From positions 1-64,000 of the forward strand of contig CAWIOM010000010.1 of assembly GCA_963837735.1 (NCBI GenBank): a stretch of 64,000 bases of DNA, given 5' to 3'. This document shows positions 1 through 9,178 of this stretch, piece after piece (within the stretch, counting starts at the first letter, position 1; each line of letters begins with the position of its first letter). The notes under the pieces are model-generated. The model saw nothing but the letters and a program-made list of their open reading frames with translations. It was not told the origin of the DNA and made no database searches. The stretch is from VRUE01 sp963837735 (GTDB taxonomy: Bacteria > Actinomycetota > Thermoleophilia > Solirubrobacterales > 70-9). Position numbers and translations under genes: made by a program.

Positions 1-24
1 GGTCAGTCTTGTCGCGGTGAAACG

Positions 25-1173
25 ATGAGACGGATCCGGCCGATGTTCTCGCGACAGGTCCTCCTCGCCTCGGTGCCACCGCTGGCGTCGATCTTCGGCA
101 GCGGATTTCTGATCATCGTGCCGGTGCTCGAGCGGACGCTGGGCGCCCTCTCGGCGGTTGGGATCGTCGGGGTCTGTGGGTTCGCCTGGCTCGTCGGCAC
201 GGCGATCCGCCACAACGTCGCGGCGGTCGAGCCGCTGCGCGACGAAGGCAGGCTGGACAGCGTGACGCGGCTGGGGGAGCGGGCGTCCGACCTCGTGATC
301 GTCGTCGCATACGTGATCTCGGTTGCCCTCTACATGCGGATCATGTCGCAGTACGTCGTCGAGTTCGCCGGCTTCGGATCCGACAGCGCCGAGAGGGCAC
401 TGGCCTGCGCGTCGGTGCTGCTGATCACGGCGGTCGGAGTCCGCAGGGGGTTTTCCGGGCTCGACCTGATGGAGCGGCTGGCCCTCGCGGCGGTGCTCGT
501 TCTGACCACGGTCCTGGGGGGAGCGATGTTCCTTGCCGACGGGGCGGACCTACTCGGCGGCGGCCTGCACCTGCCGCCTGTTCCGAATCGGAGCCTTACC
601 CAGGTCCTCCTGATTCTCGGTGGCATCGTGATCACCGTCCAGGGCTTCGAGACGGTTCGCTACCTGACCGAGGAGTACGACCGGCAGACCAGGCTCTGGG
701 CCTGCCGCCTGTCCCAGATCGTTTCCTCGTCGGTCTACATCGGCTTCGTCGCCGTCGCGACTCCGATGATGGGCCTCGGCACGGCCGACGGCGTCGACAC
801 GACCCTGCTCGACATCGCCGGCCGGCTGCTGCCCCTCCTCTCTCTCGCCGTCGTGGTGACCGCGATCCTCAGCCAGTTCAGCGCCGCGACGGCGGACACG
901 GTCGCGGCGCATGGCAATCTCGACAGGCTCCCGATCGACTCGATGAGGGGAGCGCGCCCGTACGTGGCCTCCGGGGCGGCCGCCGTCCTGCTCGTCTGGT
1001 TGATCCCCACCTTCACGCTGATCGTCGTCGCCTCGCGTGCGTTCGCCGCCTACTACGCGCTCCAATGCGTGGTCGCGGTGCACACGTCGCGGGGGGCTCT
1101 TCGCAAGCTCGCCTTCGCCCTTCTGGGGCTCTCGCTGGCGGCCATCGCGCTGCTGGCGGAGCCGGCCGGATGA
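25..1173 (+). CDS. Polytopic membrane protein, possible APC/LeuT-fold permease
   Basis: A 382-residue, very hydrophobic protein with about ten predicted membrane segments. The first follows a short basic N-terminus and contains a GSGFLI turn like the broken first helix of LeuT-fold carriers. Loops hold charged stretches (around residues 70-85 and 215-230) but no soluble domain. I do not recognise a named family, and the transport role is inferred from topology only. A second in-frame ATG at 43 is also possible. The gene ends 16 bases before the convergent aldehyde dehydrogenase, with no clear hairpin between them. It lies at the window edge, so its upstream partner genes cannot be seen. Confidence 0.72.
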   Translation: MRRIRPMFSRQVLLASVPPLASIFGSGFLIIVPVLERTLGALSAVGIVGVCGFAWLVGTAIRHNVAAVEPLRDEGRLDSVTRLGERASDLVIVVAYVISVALYMRIMSQYVVEFAGFGSDSAERALACASVLLITAVGVRRGFSGLDLMERLALAAVLVLTTVLGGAMFLADGADLLGGGLHLPPVPNRSLTQVLLILGGIVITVQGFETVRYLTEEYDRQTRLWACRLSQIVSSSVYIGFVAVATPMMGLGTADGVDTTLLDIAGRLLPLLSLAVVVTAILSQFSAATADTVAAHGNLDRLPIDSMRGARPYVASGAAAVLLVWLIPTFTLIVVASRAFAAYYALQCVVAVHTSRGALRKLAFALLGLSLAAIALLAEPAG

Positions 1174-1189
1174 CTTGCTCCGAGGCGGC

Positions 1190-2686
1190 TCAAGGTCGGT
1201 CGGCGCCGTACTCGCTGTACGGGTACCACCATTCCTTGCGCTCGATCCTCGTCTCCATGTGGACGTGCTTGGTCTCCTGGAATGCCTCCAGGCCCTCGCG
1301 ACCCAGCTCCCGGCCGAGGCCGGACTGCTTGAAGCCGCCGAAGGGGCCGGCGTCGTTGTCGGTCAGCGGGTCGTTGATCCAGACCGTGCCGGCGCGCAGC
1401 TCGCGCATGCAGCGGACCGCGTTCTCGAGGTTGCCGGTGTAGACGTTGGCGCCGAGCCCGAACTCGGTCGAGTTGGCCTGCTCGATCGCCTCGTCGAGGG
1501 ACCCGACCCGGACGATCGGCGCAACTGGGCCGAAGGTCTCCTCGCGCAGCAGGGCGCTGTCGGAGGGGGCGTCGACGACCACGGCGGGGGAGAGGAAGTG
1601 GCCGCGACCCTGGCCGCCGGAATCGCCGCCGACGAGAATCTCGGCCCCGGCCGCGGTCGCCGCCTCGAGCTGGGAGACGACCTTTGCGCGCTGGGGGTCG
1701 GAGATCATCGGGCCGATGTCTGTCTCCACCGCGAAGGGGTCGCCGAGGACGAGGCTCCGCGTATGCTCGACGAAGGCGCTGACGTAGTCGTCGAAGACCT
1801 CGTCGACGACGTAGAAGCGCTCCGCCGAGGTGCAGACCTGGCCCGCATTTAGGAAGGCCGCCCAGGCGCCGCCGCGGGCGGCGACCTCGAGCTCGCCGGC
1901 GACGTCGGCGCAGACGATGAAAGCGTCCTTGCCGCCCATCTCCAGGTTCATCCGCGCCATCCGCCCGATGCAGGCTTCGGCGACCTTCTTGCCGGTCGCC
2001 ACCGAGCCGGTGAAGGCGACGCAGTCGATGCCCTCGTGAGAGGCGATCGCGGCGCCGACGTCGCCGGCGCCGGCGAGCAGATTGACCGTGCCCGGGGGTA
2101 GGTGCCCGAAGCAGTCGGCCAGCATCAGGGTCGAGAGCGGGGTCAGCTCCGAGGGCTTGCAGACCACGCAGTTGCCGGCCGCGAGGGCGGGCGCGACCTT
2201 CCAGGCGAGAAGCAGGAGCGGGTAGTTCCAGGGGACGATGCAGGCGACGACGCCGAGCGGGTCCTTGACGACGATCGCCAGCTGGGTCGACTCGATCGGC
2301 GGGATCACGCGGCCGGCGTGGTCGCGGCCGATCTCGGCGTAGTAGTCGAACGCCGCCGCCGTCCACTCGATCTCGTCGCGGTTCTCGACCAGCGGCTTGC
2401 CGCCCTCGGCGGTCATCGTCGGGGCCAGGTCCTCGGCGTTCTCGCGCAGCCGCCGCGCGACCTCGTGGAGGAGCTCGCAGCGCTCGCCGGCCGGCATCCG
2501 CGCCCAGGCCGGCCAGGCCTGACGGGCAGAGGCCACGCCCGCGTCGATCTGCTCGGGCGAGGCGCTCGCGACCTCGGCGATCGCCTCGGTGGTGAACGGG
2601 TTCTCGACCGCGAGCGGGGAACCGGCGCCGGCGACCGACTCGCCGCCGATCAGCAGCGCGGTCGAGTGGTTGGTCTCGGTGGACAT
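1190..2686 (-). CDS. NAD(P)-dependent aldehyde dehydrogenase
   Basis: A full-length 498-residue member of the aldehyde dehydrogenase superfamily, oxidising an aldehyde to the acid with NAD(P). The sequence shows the PWNYP motif (about 152-156), the KPSE cofactor site (177-180), the FTGS Rossmann turn (225-228), the general-base Glu in LEMGGK (249) and the nucleophilic Cys in GQVCTS (285). It most resembles betaine-aldehyde/gamma-aminobutyraldehyde-type enzymes, but the substrate cannot be fixed from sequence. Downstream on the minus strand of the desaturase, epimerase and alcohol dehydrogenase genes, it may handle aldehydes made by a neighbour. All catalytic residues are present. Confidence 0.95.
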   Translation of the reverse strand: MSTETNHSTALLIGGESVAGAGSPLAVENPFTTEAIAEVASASPEQIDAGVASARQAWPAWARMPAGERCELLHEVARRLRENAEDLAPTMTAEGGKPLVENRDEIEWTAAAFDYYAEIGRDHAGRVIPPIESTQLAIVVKDPLGVVACIVPWNYPLLLLAWKVAPALAAGNCVVCKPSELTPLSTLMLADCFGHLPPGTVNLLAGAGDVGAAIASHEGIDCVAFTGSVATGKKVAEACIGRMARMNLEMGGKDAFIVCADVAGELEVAARGGAWAAFLNAGQVCTSAERFYVVDEVFDDYVSAFVEHTRSLVLGDPFAVETDIGPMISDPQRAKVVSQLEAATAAGAEILVGGDSGGQGRGHFLSPAVVVDAPSDSALLREETFGPVAPIVRVGSLDEAIEQANSTEFGLGANVYTGNLENAVRCMRELRAGTVWINDPLTDNDAGPFGGFKQSGLGRELGREGLEAFQETKHVHMETRIERKEWWYPYSEYGADRP

Positions 2687-2729
2687 CGGCAGGCGTCAGG
2701 CTAACCGCTGCACCGCGATTCCGGGCCGC

Positions 2730-3644
2730 TCAGTGCCCGTGCTCGGCGAGCTCGCGCAGGGCGCGGTACTCGTCGGCCGTGAGCGGTCGGCCGCGCACGG
2801 TCGAGAGCGCCGGGTCGCCGCCCAGGTAGGCCTCCTCGTTGCGCCGCCAGACGCGGATGTAGCGGTAGAAGGGGACCAGCGGGTGCAGGTGATGGACGAG
2901 GTGATAGTTCTGGTAGAGCAGGATGGGAGAGAGCCAGCGCTCGCCTCCGACCCGGTTGCGGGTCGTCTTCAGCCGGTTCTCCGAGGGACGCAGGTGGAGG
3001 CCGTGATGGGGCAGGTAGTCGAAGGCGAAGGCGAGCCAGACGATCGCCAGTCGCTGGGGGACGACGGCGTAGACGAGGACCTCGACGAGGGCGCCCGCGG
3101 AGAGCGCCCAGGCCAGCAGGCCGAGGACGATCGCCGTCTGCACGACCCACTCGGCGACCTCCGAGGGTGGGCGGTCGCCGATCCGGCGCCCGTAGAAGCC
3201 CAGGTAGGCGAGGTCGATCGTCGCCCAGCGCAGGGGCCGCTGCCAGGAGGGCCCGGCCATCGTGTACGCGTCGGGGTCCGAACCGTCCTCGTGGTTGGTG
3301 AAGCGATGGTGCTGCATGTGGATGAAGCGCCAGACCGAGAAGCTCGCCTCGGGGGTGAAGAACGGCGTCGAGACGCGGCCGATCCAGCGGTTCAGAGCCG
3401 GGTTGGAGGAGGCAGCGTGGTGGGCGGCGTCGTGGGAGACGGTGAAGAAGAGGTAGGCGGCGATCGCGTTGAGGAAGACGGAGACGGGGACCGGCAGGGT
3501 TCCGTCGAGGCCGAGCAGCGTCGAGGCGGCGGCGAGCCCGAGGCCGGCGAAGAGCAGGGCGACCGTGGGCCAGGCGACGAGAGGCACCCGCTCGCCCGGG
3601 TCGGGGATCACCGTGCGCGTGACCGGGCTCGCCGTGGCGGACAC
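2730..3644 (-). CDS. Membrane fatty acid desaturase family protein
   Basis: A 304-residue di-iron membrane enzyme of the fatty-acid-desaturase/carotenoid-hydroxylase superfamily. Three histidine clusters are present: HDAAHH (71-76), HMQHH (109-113) and HLVHH (248-252), plus an extra PHHGLH near 213. Hydrophobic segments flank them, at about 22-48, 55-70, 165-195 and 195-208. It should insert a double bond or hydroxyl into a lipid or carotenoid at the membrane using O2. The GTG start is chosen because a TACCGT hexamer sits six bases upstream (3651-3656), as expected for a leaderless transcript. The open frame continues further upstream only as an antisense shadow of the epimerase gene. Substrate unknown. 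Confidence 0.93.
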   Translation of the reverse strand: MSATASPVTRTVIPDPGERVPLVAWPTVALLFAGLGLAAASTLLGLDGTLPVPVSVFLNAIAAYLFFTVSHDAAHHAASSNPALNRWIGRVSTPFFTPEASFSVWRFIHMQHHRFTNHEDGSDPDAYTMAGPSWQRPLRWATIDLAYLGFYGRRIGDRPPSEVAEWVVQTAIVLGLLAWALSAGALVEVLVYAVVPQRLAIVWLAFAFDYLPHHGLHLRPSENRLKTTRNRVGGERWLSPILLYQNYHLVHHLHPLVPFYRYIRVWRRNEEAYLGGDPALSTVRGRPLTADEYRALRELAEHGH

Positions 3645-3650
3645 GCGACG

Positions 3651-3656
3651 ACGGTA
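3651..3656 (-). promoter_or_regulatory. Predicted -10 element of a leaderless promoter (desaturase)
   Basis: TACCGT on the minus strand, six bases before the GTG of the desaturase gene. This spacing puts the transcription start at the start codon. Confidence 0.5.
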
Positions 3657-3658
3657 CC

Positions 3659-4672
3659 TCAGCCGAGCATGCTGCGGGCGGTTTCGAGGACGGTGTCCTC
3701 GAGCGGGCGCGGGGACCAGCCGAGGGTCGTTCGGGCCTTCTCGCTCGAGTAGCTCGACCTGCGGCCGAGCTGGCCGACGATCGAGCGCACGCCGGGGTCG
3801 AAGATCGCCATCGCCCGCACGACCAGGTTCGGGACATTGCGGCTGGGCACTCTCTTTGCCGCCTCGCCGAGGCCCTCGCGCATGATCTCGGCAACCTCCG
3901 ACGCCCAGGCGAACTCGTCGACGGCGATGAAGCGCTGGCCACCCGCCTCGGGCATCGTCATCGCCCTGATCTGCAGGTCGGCGACGTCGCGGACGTCGAC
4001 AAAGCTGAAGCCGATCCGCGGCGTGCCCGGCATCCCCTTGAGCAGCCGTTCGATCAGCTGCAGAGAGAAGGATCGGTCCTCGCTGAGGGCGGGCCCGAGG
4101 ATCGCGCCGGGGTTGACAGTCGCCAGGCGATCCTTCGCACCGGCCTCGGCGACAAAGTCCCAGGCGGCCTTCTCGGCGATCGTCTTCGAGCGCGCGTAGG
4201 GGGTGAGCTGGGCGTGGTCGAGGTCGGTCCAGTCGGCCTCGGTGAGCGCCGCGTCCGGCTTCGATCCGCCGCCGATCGCGGCCACGGAGGATGTGACGAC
4301 GACGCGCCGCGCCCCGGCCTCGAGCGCCGCCCGCAGCACGCGCAGGGTGCCGTCGCGGGCGGGGACGATCAGCTCGTCGGGGTCCTTCGGCTGCTGGGGC
4401 GGGAACGGCGAGGCGACGTGGAGGACGTAGTCGCAACCCTGCACGGCCTCCTCCCAGCCGGCGTCCGCGCCGAGGTCGGCGGCGAGGAACTCGAGCCTGT
4501 CTCCGGGGTCGACCTGCGAGCCGATCGCCTCGCGGACCTGCGGCTCGCGGGCGAGGTCGCGGACCGTCGTCCGGACGCCGTACCCGCGGCGCAGCAGCTC
4601 GATCACGCACCAGCTGCCGAGGAAGCCGGAGCCGCCGGTGACGAGAACCGTCTTAGTCTCCGAGTCCGCGAT
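3659..4672 (-). CDS. NAD-dependent epimerase/reductase (extended SDR), start codon unclear
   Basis: An extended short-chain dehydrogenase resembling dihydroflavonol-4-reductase or aldehyde reductases. The Rossmann motif TGGSGFLG, the first acidic turn AADLGAD, VASPFPP, the catalytic Ser region VTSSVAAIGG and the YARSK motif (Tyr and Lys) are all visible. The first canonical start (GTG, ending at 4606) lies after the glycine-rich NAD motif, so it cannot be the true start. The frame stays open to an ATC at 4670-4672, and no ATG, GTG or TTG lies between the upstream stop and the motif. A TAGGCT hexamer six bases before that ATC suggests that it is the start, either as a miscalled ATG or a non-canonical codon. 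Function otherwise intact; substrate unknown. Confidence 0.88.
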   Translation of the reverse strand: MADSETKTVLVTGGSGFLGSWCVIELLRRGYGVRTTVRDLAREPQVREAIGSQVDPGDRLEFLAADLGADAGWEEAVQGCDYVLHVASPFPPQQPKDPDELIVPARDGTLRVLRAALEAGARRVVVTSSVAAIGGGSKPDAALTEADWTDLDHAQLTPYARSKTIAEKAAWDFVAEAGAKDRLATVNPGAILGPALSEDRSFSLQLIERLLKGMPGTPRIGFSFVDVRDVADLQIRAMTMPEAGGQRFIAVDEFAWASEVAEIMREGLGEAAKRVPSRNVPNLVVRAMAIFDPGVRSIVGQLGRRSSYSSEKARTTLGWSPRPLEDTVLETARSMLG

Positions 4673-4678
4673 GCCCCG

Positions 4679-4684
4679 AGCCTA
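4679..4684 (-). promoter_or_regulatory. Predicted -10 element upstream of the epimerase
   Basis: TAGGCT on the minus strand, six bases before the ATC that is the only position able to keep the complete NAD-binding motif. The same hexamer and spacing recur before other genes in this window. Confidence 0.45.
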
Positions 4685-4748
4685 TGACAACGCGACATCG
4701 ATGAGCTGTTGGAGCGGGTCCGCCCCGCCTGAATAGGCCGGCCCGGCG

Positions 4749-5851
4749 TCAGCCGAACTCGATCACGCTGCGGATCCCGTCCTGGGCCTCGATCAGCTCG
4801 AAGCCGCGGTTGACCTCGTCAAGGGAGATCCGGTGGGAGATGAAGGGCTCGACATCGATCTCGCCGGCCATGTAGCGGTCGACCAGTTGCGGAACTCCCT
4901 CGCGCCCCTTGACCCCGCCGAACGATGAGCCGGCGATGCGGCGGCCGGTGATCAGCAGGCGGGGGACGACGTCGAGGGTCTCGCCCTTGCCGGCGACCCC
5001 GGCGATCGTGCAGAGGCCCCAGGCCATGCGGGCGGCTTCGACGGCCTGGCGCATGACGCCGACCAGGCCCGTCGCCTCGAACGTGTAGTCGGCGCCGAAC
5101 CCACCGGTCATCGCGAGGATCTTCTCGACGGTGCTCTCGTCGCCGACCATCGTCTCGGTCGCTCCCTGCCCGCGGGCCAGCTCGAGGCGGTCCTCGGAGA
5201 GGTCGACGCAGACGATCCGCTCCGCCCCCTGCAGGCGGCAGCCGGCGACTGCGCCGAGGCCGACCATCCCCGCCCCGAAGACGACGCAGGTGCTGCCCGG
5301 GGCCACCGCCGCCGTGTTGATCGCAGCGCCGAGCCCGGTCGAGAGGCCGCAGGCGAAGAGGCAGGCGTGCTCGAAGGGGGCCTCGGGGTCGACCCTGGCC
5401 AGCGCGATCTCCGGCATCACCGTGTACTCGGCGAAGGTCGAGCAGCCCATGAAGTGGCGGATCCCGTCGCCGCCGCGGGAAATCCGGGTCGTCCCGTCGG
5501 GAAGGAAGCCGCTTGTTCTGCTGCTCGCGAATCGCCATGCAGAGGTTGGTGCGCGGGTCGAGGCAGTGAACGCACTCTCCGCATTGCGGCGAGAAGAGGG
5601 TGACGACGTGATCGCCCAGGGGAGAGGGAGGCAACGTCGGGCCCGACGCTCTCGACGACGCCGGCGCCCTCGTGTCCGAGCACGGTCGGCGCGTAACCCG
5701 ACGGGTCGGCGCCGGAGGCCGTGTAGAGGTCGGTGTGGCAGACGCCGCAGGCGACCAGGCGGACGAGAACCTCGCCGGGGCGCGGCTCGGCGAGCTCGAC
5801 ATCCTGGACCACGAGCGGCTCTCCGAATTCCTCGAGCACCGCGGCGCGCAT
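4749..5851 (-). CDS. Class III zinc alcohol dehydrogenase (thiol-dependent formaldehyde dehydrogenase-like), two frameshifts
   Basis: Joined across two one-base insertions, this is a 367-residue zinc alcohol dehydrogenase closest to class III enzymes, which oxidise the formaldehyde-thiol adduct to the formyl thioester. Visible motifs are CGVCHTD and GHEGAG (catalytic zinc), the structural-zinc loop CGECVHC with a later Cys, STGLGAA, the NAD-binding GAGMVG and SFGGVKG. The N-terminal part (to about 5617) runs in one frame, a short central part (about 5511-5614) in a second and the rest in a third. Extra bases fall near 5614-5617 (a GGG run) and near 5508-5513. Either it is a recent pseudogene or the sequence has errors. 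I chose the start at MRAAVLEEFG. The thiol cofactor, perhaps mycothiol, is inferred. Confidence 0.85.
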
Positions 5852-5876
5852 CTTCACGGCCTGATCATCGCGCAGC

Positions 5877-7293
5877 TCAACCGCGAAGCGCAAGCGCCTC
5901 GTCGACATGGCTGATGAGCAGGTCGACGATCCGAGGGTCGAACTGGGTCCCCCGTCCCGCTTCCATCAGCGTGATCACCTCGGCCGCGGGCATCGCAGCA
6001 CGGTAGGGACGGTCGCTCAACAGGGCGTCGAAGACGTCGGCAACCGCCGAGATCCTGCCATCGAGCGGGATCTCCTCGCCGGCGAGCCCGTTCGGATATC
6101 CCGATCCGTCGAAGCGCTCGTGATGGGTGAGGGCGATGACCGCGGCGGCCTGCAACAGCCTGCTCTTGGAATTGGCGAGGATCTCGTAGCCGATGATCGT
6201 GTGGCGCTCCATCTCCGAGCGCTCCTCGGGGCTCAGGATTCCGGGCTTGCGGAGGATTCCGCCCGCGGTGCCGACCTTGCCCACGTCGTGCATTGGCGCG
6301 GCCGCGCGCAGGAGCTCAACGTGGTCGTCGCTGAGGCCGAGCCGATCTCCCAGGAAGGATGCGATCACCGCCATCCTGTTGACGTGCTCCCCGGTGGAGC
6401 TGTCGTGATGCTCGATCGCTTTCGCAAGCCGCTCCGCCGTCTCGAGGCGCGAGAGGCGCAGCTCGTCGATTGCCCGCGCCTGCACGGTCGCCAATTCGTC
6501 GCGCAGCCTTACCTCCTCCTTCTGGGCGGTGATGTCGATTGAGATGCCGCAGACCGCCGTGATCTGACTCTCCGGGTCGACGAGCGGAAACTTGACCGTC
6601 TTGAAGGTCCTGACGATCCCGGCGACCGACATCGACTCCTCGGCTTCATAGGTCGATCCACCTTCGAGTACGCGGGCTTCGACGCCGCTCACGGCCTCGG
6701 TAGCCCCTGGCGAGAGGATCGTGGCGTCGTCGGCGCGCCCAACCAGCCGGCCGCTTGTCAGCCCGGCCAGCTCCTCCGCTTTCGCGTTGGCAACCACGTA
6801 GCGATGGGAGATGTCCTTGGCGTAGATCGGGATCGGCGCCTTGTCGATGATCGTCTGGAATCGGTTCTCCAGGTTCAGCCTCAGGGCGCTCGCGGCAATC
6901 TCGAGCCTCTGCCGGCGCAGTGCGCTGGTCACCGTGATCAACAGCTGCCCGGGTAGGATCGGCTCGACGAGGTAGCCGTGCACGCCGAGCGCCAATGCCT
7001 GTTTCACGATATCCGGGTCTTCCTCGCCGGTGACCAGGACCACCGCCGTCCCCGGGTGGTCAGTCGATGATCTCCTCGGTCAACGCCAGGCCCTGCTCGC
7101 CCGCCGCATGGACGTCGCAGAGCGCCAGCTCATAGGAGCCGGCCGCCAGCTTCTCGCGAGCCTCCGTGACGTTGCCGGCGAACTCGCACCTGTAGGTCTT
7201 TCCCAGAGCGCGGTCGATCGCGCTCAGCATCTCCGGCCGGTCGTCGGCGACGAGGATTCGAGCGACCGCGACCGGTGTCAGCTGGCCGACCAT
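5877..7293 (-). CDS. Response regulator with REC, PAS and HD-GYP domains, one frameshift
   Basis: A cytoplasmic regulator that probably hydrolyses cyclic di-GMP. The N-terminal receiver domain carries the acidic pair (ADDRPE) and phospho-acceptor Asp (CDVHAA). It is followed by a PAS domain (IIDKAPIPIYAKD) and an HD-GYP domain with EHHDSSTGEH, MHDVGK, HHERFDGSGYP and VFDAL. The receiver domain is cut at about 7058-7062 where an extra T creates a stop (GAC-TGA); skipping it restores the line from EEIID to HPGTAVVLVTGEE. Intact, it would be about 470 residues. It follows the sigma factor gene on the same strand with essentially no gap. The HD metal-binding pair and the GYP motif look intact, so activity is expected if the frame is restored. 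Confidence 0.88.
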
Positions 7294-8140
7294 CTAGTTC
7301 CAGGCGGTATGAGCCGGATGGAGGCCCCTGTCGCCCCCAGGGGTTCCGACGGCGGCCCTGAGGCTGATCAGCGCCTTCGTGTGGAGCTGGGACACGCGGC
7401 TTTCGCTGATCCCCAGCACTTCGCCGATCTCGCCCATTCTCAGGTCCTCGCGGTAGCGGCAGGCGAGGATGAACTGCTGACGCTCCGGCAGGTCGGCAAC
7501 CGCGTCGGAGAGGGCCGAGCCGAAGCTTCCCGCTGCCTCGCTCTTGTCCAGCTCGCTCTGCGGCTCGGAGAAATCCCCGGCTCGGCACGACGGCGAGCAG
7601 GTTGGCGTCTCCATCGGCGCTGTCGGGGCCGCGGCCCGGGAGCGGCGCGTCGAAGGACAGGACACGCGATTTGTCGATGTCGAGCAGGCGCTGCCGGAGC
7701 GTCTCCACCGTGATGCCGAGGCGATTGGCTAGCTCCGACTCGTCCGGGGCGCGCCCAAGCCCTGCTCGCAGGGCCGACTCGGCCCGCTCGATCTCGCGGG
7801 CGTTCTGCCTCACCCTCCGTGGCGCCCAGTCCAGTGAACGGAGGGCGTCGAGCATCGCCCCGCGGATTCTGATCTGCGCGAAGGTCTCGAACTTGGCGCC
7901 GCGATCAGGGTCGAAGCGCTCGATCGCGCTCAGCAACCCGGTCAGTCCGAACGCGATCAGGTCGTCCTCCTCGACCTGGGACGGCAGCCGGGACCCGAGC
8001 CGCCCGGCAACGACCTTGACGATCGGTGCGTAGTTGAGGACGAGGCGCTCGCGGGCGGCCATGTCGCCCTCCCCGTATCGGCGCCAGAGTTCCCGCAGCT
8101 GGTTCTCCGAGCCGCTTCTGCCGCTCCGGGAATCGCCGAC
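7294..8140 (-). CDS. RNA polymerase sigma factor of the FliA/WhiG type, one frameshift
   Basis: A sigma-70 family factor with region 2 (IVKVVAGRLGSRLP, DLIAFGLTGLLSAIERFDP, FETFAQIRIRGAMLDALRSLDW), region 3 (APDESELANRLGIT) and region 4 (LPERQQFILACRY, MGEIGEVLGISESRVSQLHTKAL). The last matches the FliA/WhiG subgroup. Regions 2-3 and region 4 lie in different frames, joined at a four-base C/G run near 7575-7578 with one extra base. The start is uncertain: a TACCAT hexamer (8147-8152) lies six bases before a GTC codon at 8138-8140, and the next standard start upstream is a TTG ending at 8230. No flagellar genes are present, so a general stress or developmental role is plausible but unproven. 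Confidence 0.88.
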
Positions 8141-8396
8141 TGTCGAATGGTAGGAACGGCTCTCTCTGATGCGATGCTCCTCACTGAGCCTGAAGGACCG
8201 CTCTCTCGTATGCCCAGAGGACCGGGTCAAGGCGCTTGGGAAACCGCCGCTAATGCTCACTATTGGGCACGAGTGCGCCGGGCACAATCCCCCGGACGTG
8301 TGACAACGCCGCACAAACTTCAATTATTGGTGCGAGGTCTGACTCGCATCCCCCGAAAAGGGTAGGCAGGACCGGTCAGGCCCGGCGTCCCTTCCG

Positions 8397-8993
8397 CTAT
8401 ATCTCCCAGCTGATCTGTCCCGTCACCAGAGCGATTGCCACGGCATGGGCCCTTGTGTGCGCGCCGAGCTTGCCCATCGCGTTGTGAACATGTGACTTGA
8501 TCGTCTCCGGGGACAGAAACAGGCGCTCGGCGATATCGCCACCCTGGAGCCCGGTGGCGACCAACGTCATCACCTCGCGCTCGCGGTCGGTGAGCTGCAG
8601 CCGTCCGCTGCCCTCGATCGAGACCGGGGCCCACAGCCCGCTTGCGGCAGGACGTGAATCGGGGTCCCCGCCGGAGATCTCGTCCTGGGGGATGAATACC
8701 GAGAGGTGCCTTGCCGGAAGCACGTTCGCGGTAGCGCTGAACTCGACGCGCACCGGGCCTCGCTCGGGCACGTCGAGTTGATACCAGCCCTCGGCGGCGC
8801 CGTTTGTCAGGAATGCGCCCCACTGCTCTTCGAGCCTCTGGCGCTCGCTCTGAAGCGTGAATTCGTCCATCGTGTGCCACGGGATCTCGTCGCGGGCGAT
8901 TCCAAGCAACTCGCTTGCGGCGGCATTGCCGGTCACCCAACGCCGCTGATCGTCGGCAATCAACATCGGATTCCTCGACCGTTCAAACGCCAC
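8397..8993 (-). CDS. PAS-LuxR transcriptional regulator
   Basis: A protein of at least 198 residues with an N-terminal PAS-like sensor (PMLIADDQRRWVTGNAAASELLG) and a C-terminal LuxR/FixJ helix-turn-helix (LTDREREVMTLVATGLQGGDIAERL, SPETIKSHVHNAMGKLGA). The sensor and DNA-binding parts are linked by about 40 variable residues. Similarity to PAS domains appears to extend upstream of the GTG start (to about 9070) without a standard start codon, so the N-terminus may be longer. It is transcribed towards the sigma factor gene. The following 256 bases (8141-8396) hold only a weak GACCGGTC palindrome and no supported gene. Confidence 0.85.
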   Translation of the reverse strand: MAFERSRNPMLIADDQRRWVTGNAAASELLGIARDEIPWHTMDEFTLQSERQRLEEQWGAFLTNGAAEGWYQLDVPERGPVRVEFSATANVLPARHLSVFIPQDEISGGDPDSRPAASGLWAPVSIEGSGRLQLTDREREVMTLVATGLQGGDIAERLFLSPETIKSHVHNAMGKLGAHTRAHAVAIALVTGQISWEI

Positions 8994-9155
8994 ACGCAGC
9001 CGTTCGACCGAGTCCGGTCCGAGCTCTCTGTCGGAAAAGACCTGAGTGTCCGACGCCTTCGTGCGACTGGTCAGGAAGTGCTACGTCGGCTCCCTTGGTT
9101 CGGCGGCTCCTGTTGGTCCTGCGGCCCCAACCCCTTGAACCCTACGGCCTGGAAT

Positions 9156-9165
9156 TGATTAATCA
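9156..9165. promoter_or_regulatory. TGATTAATCA palindrome upstream of the PAS-LuxR gene
   Basis: A perfect ten-base palindrome in an AT-rich patch between the PAS-LuxR gene and the formate dehydrogenase stop. Its position suits an operator, but there is no other support. Confidence 0.25.
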
Positions 9166-9178
9166 GAAGTTTTCTATG

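Noticed and set aside
1053..2366. Long Arg/Pro-rich open frames on the strand opposite or out of frame with clear genes (also within 22-25 kb, 37-41 kb, 46-50 kb, 56-59 kb)
   Set aside because: They show the composition expected from out-of-frame GC-rich codons, match no family and cover intact known genes.
4700..4748. Terminator between the epimerase and alcohol dehydrogenase genes
   Set aside because: Only a five-base GC stem without a T run; too weak to call.
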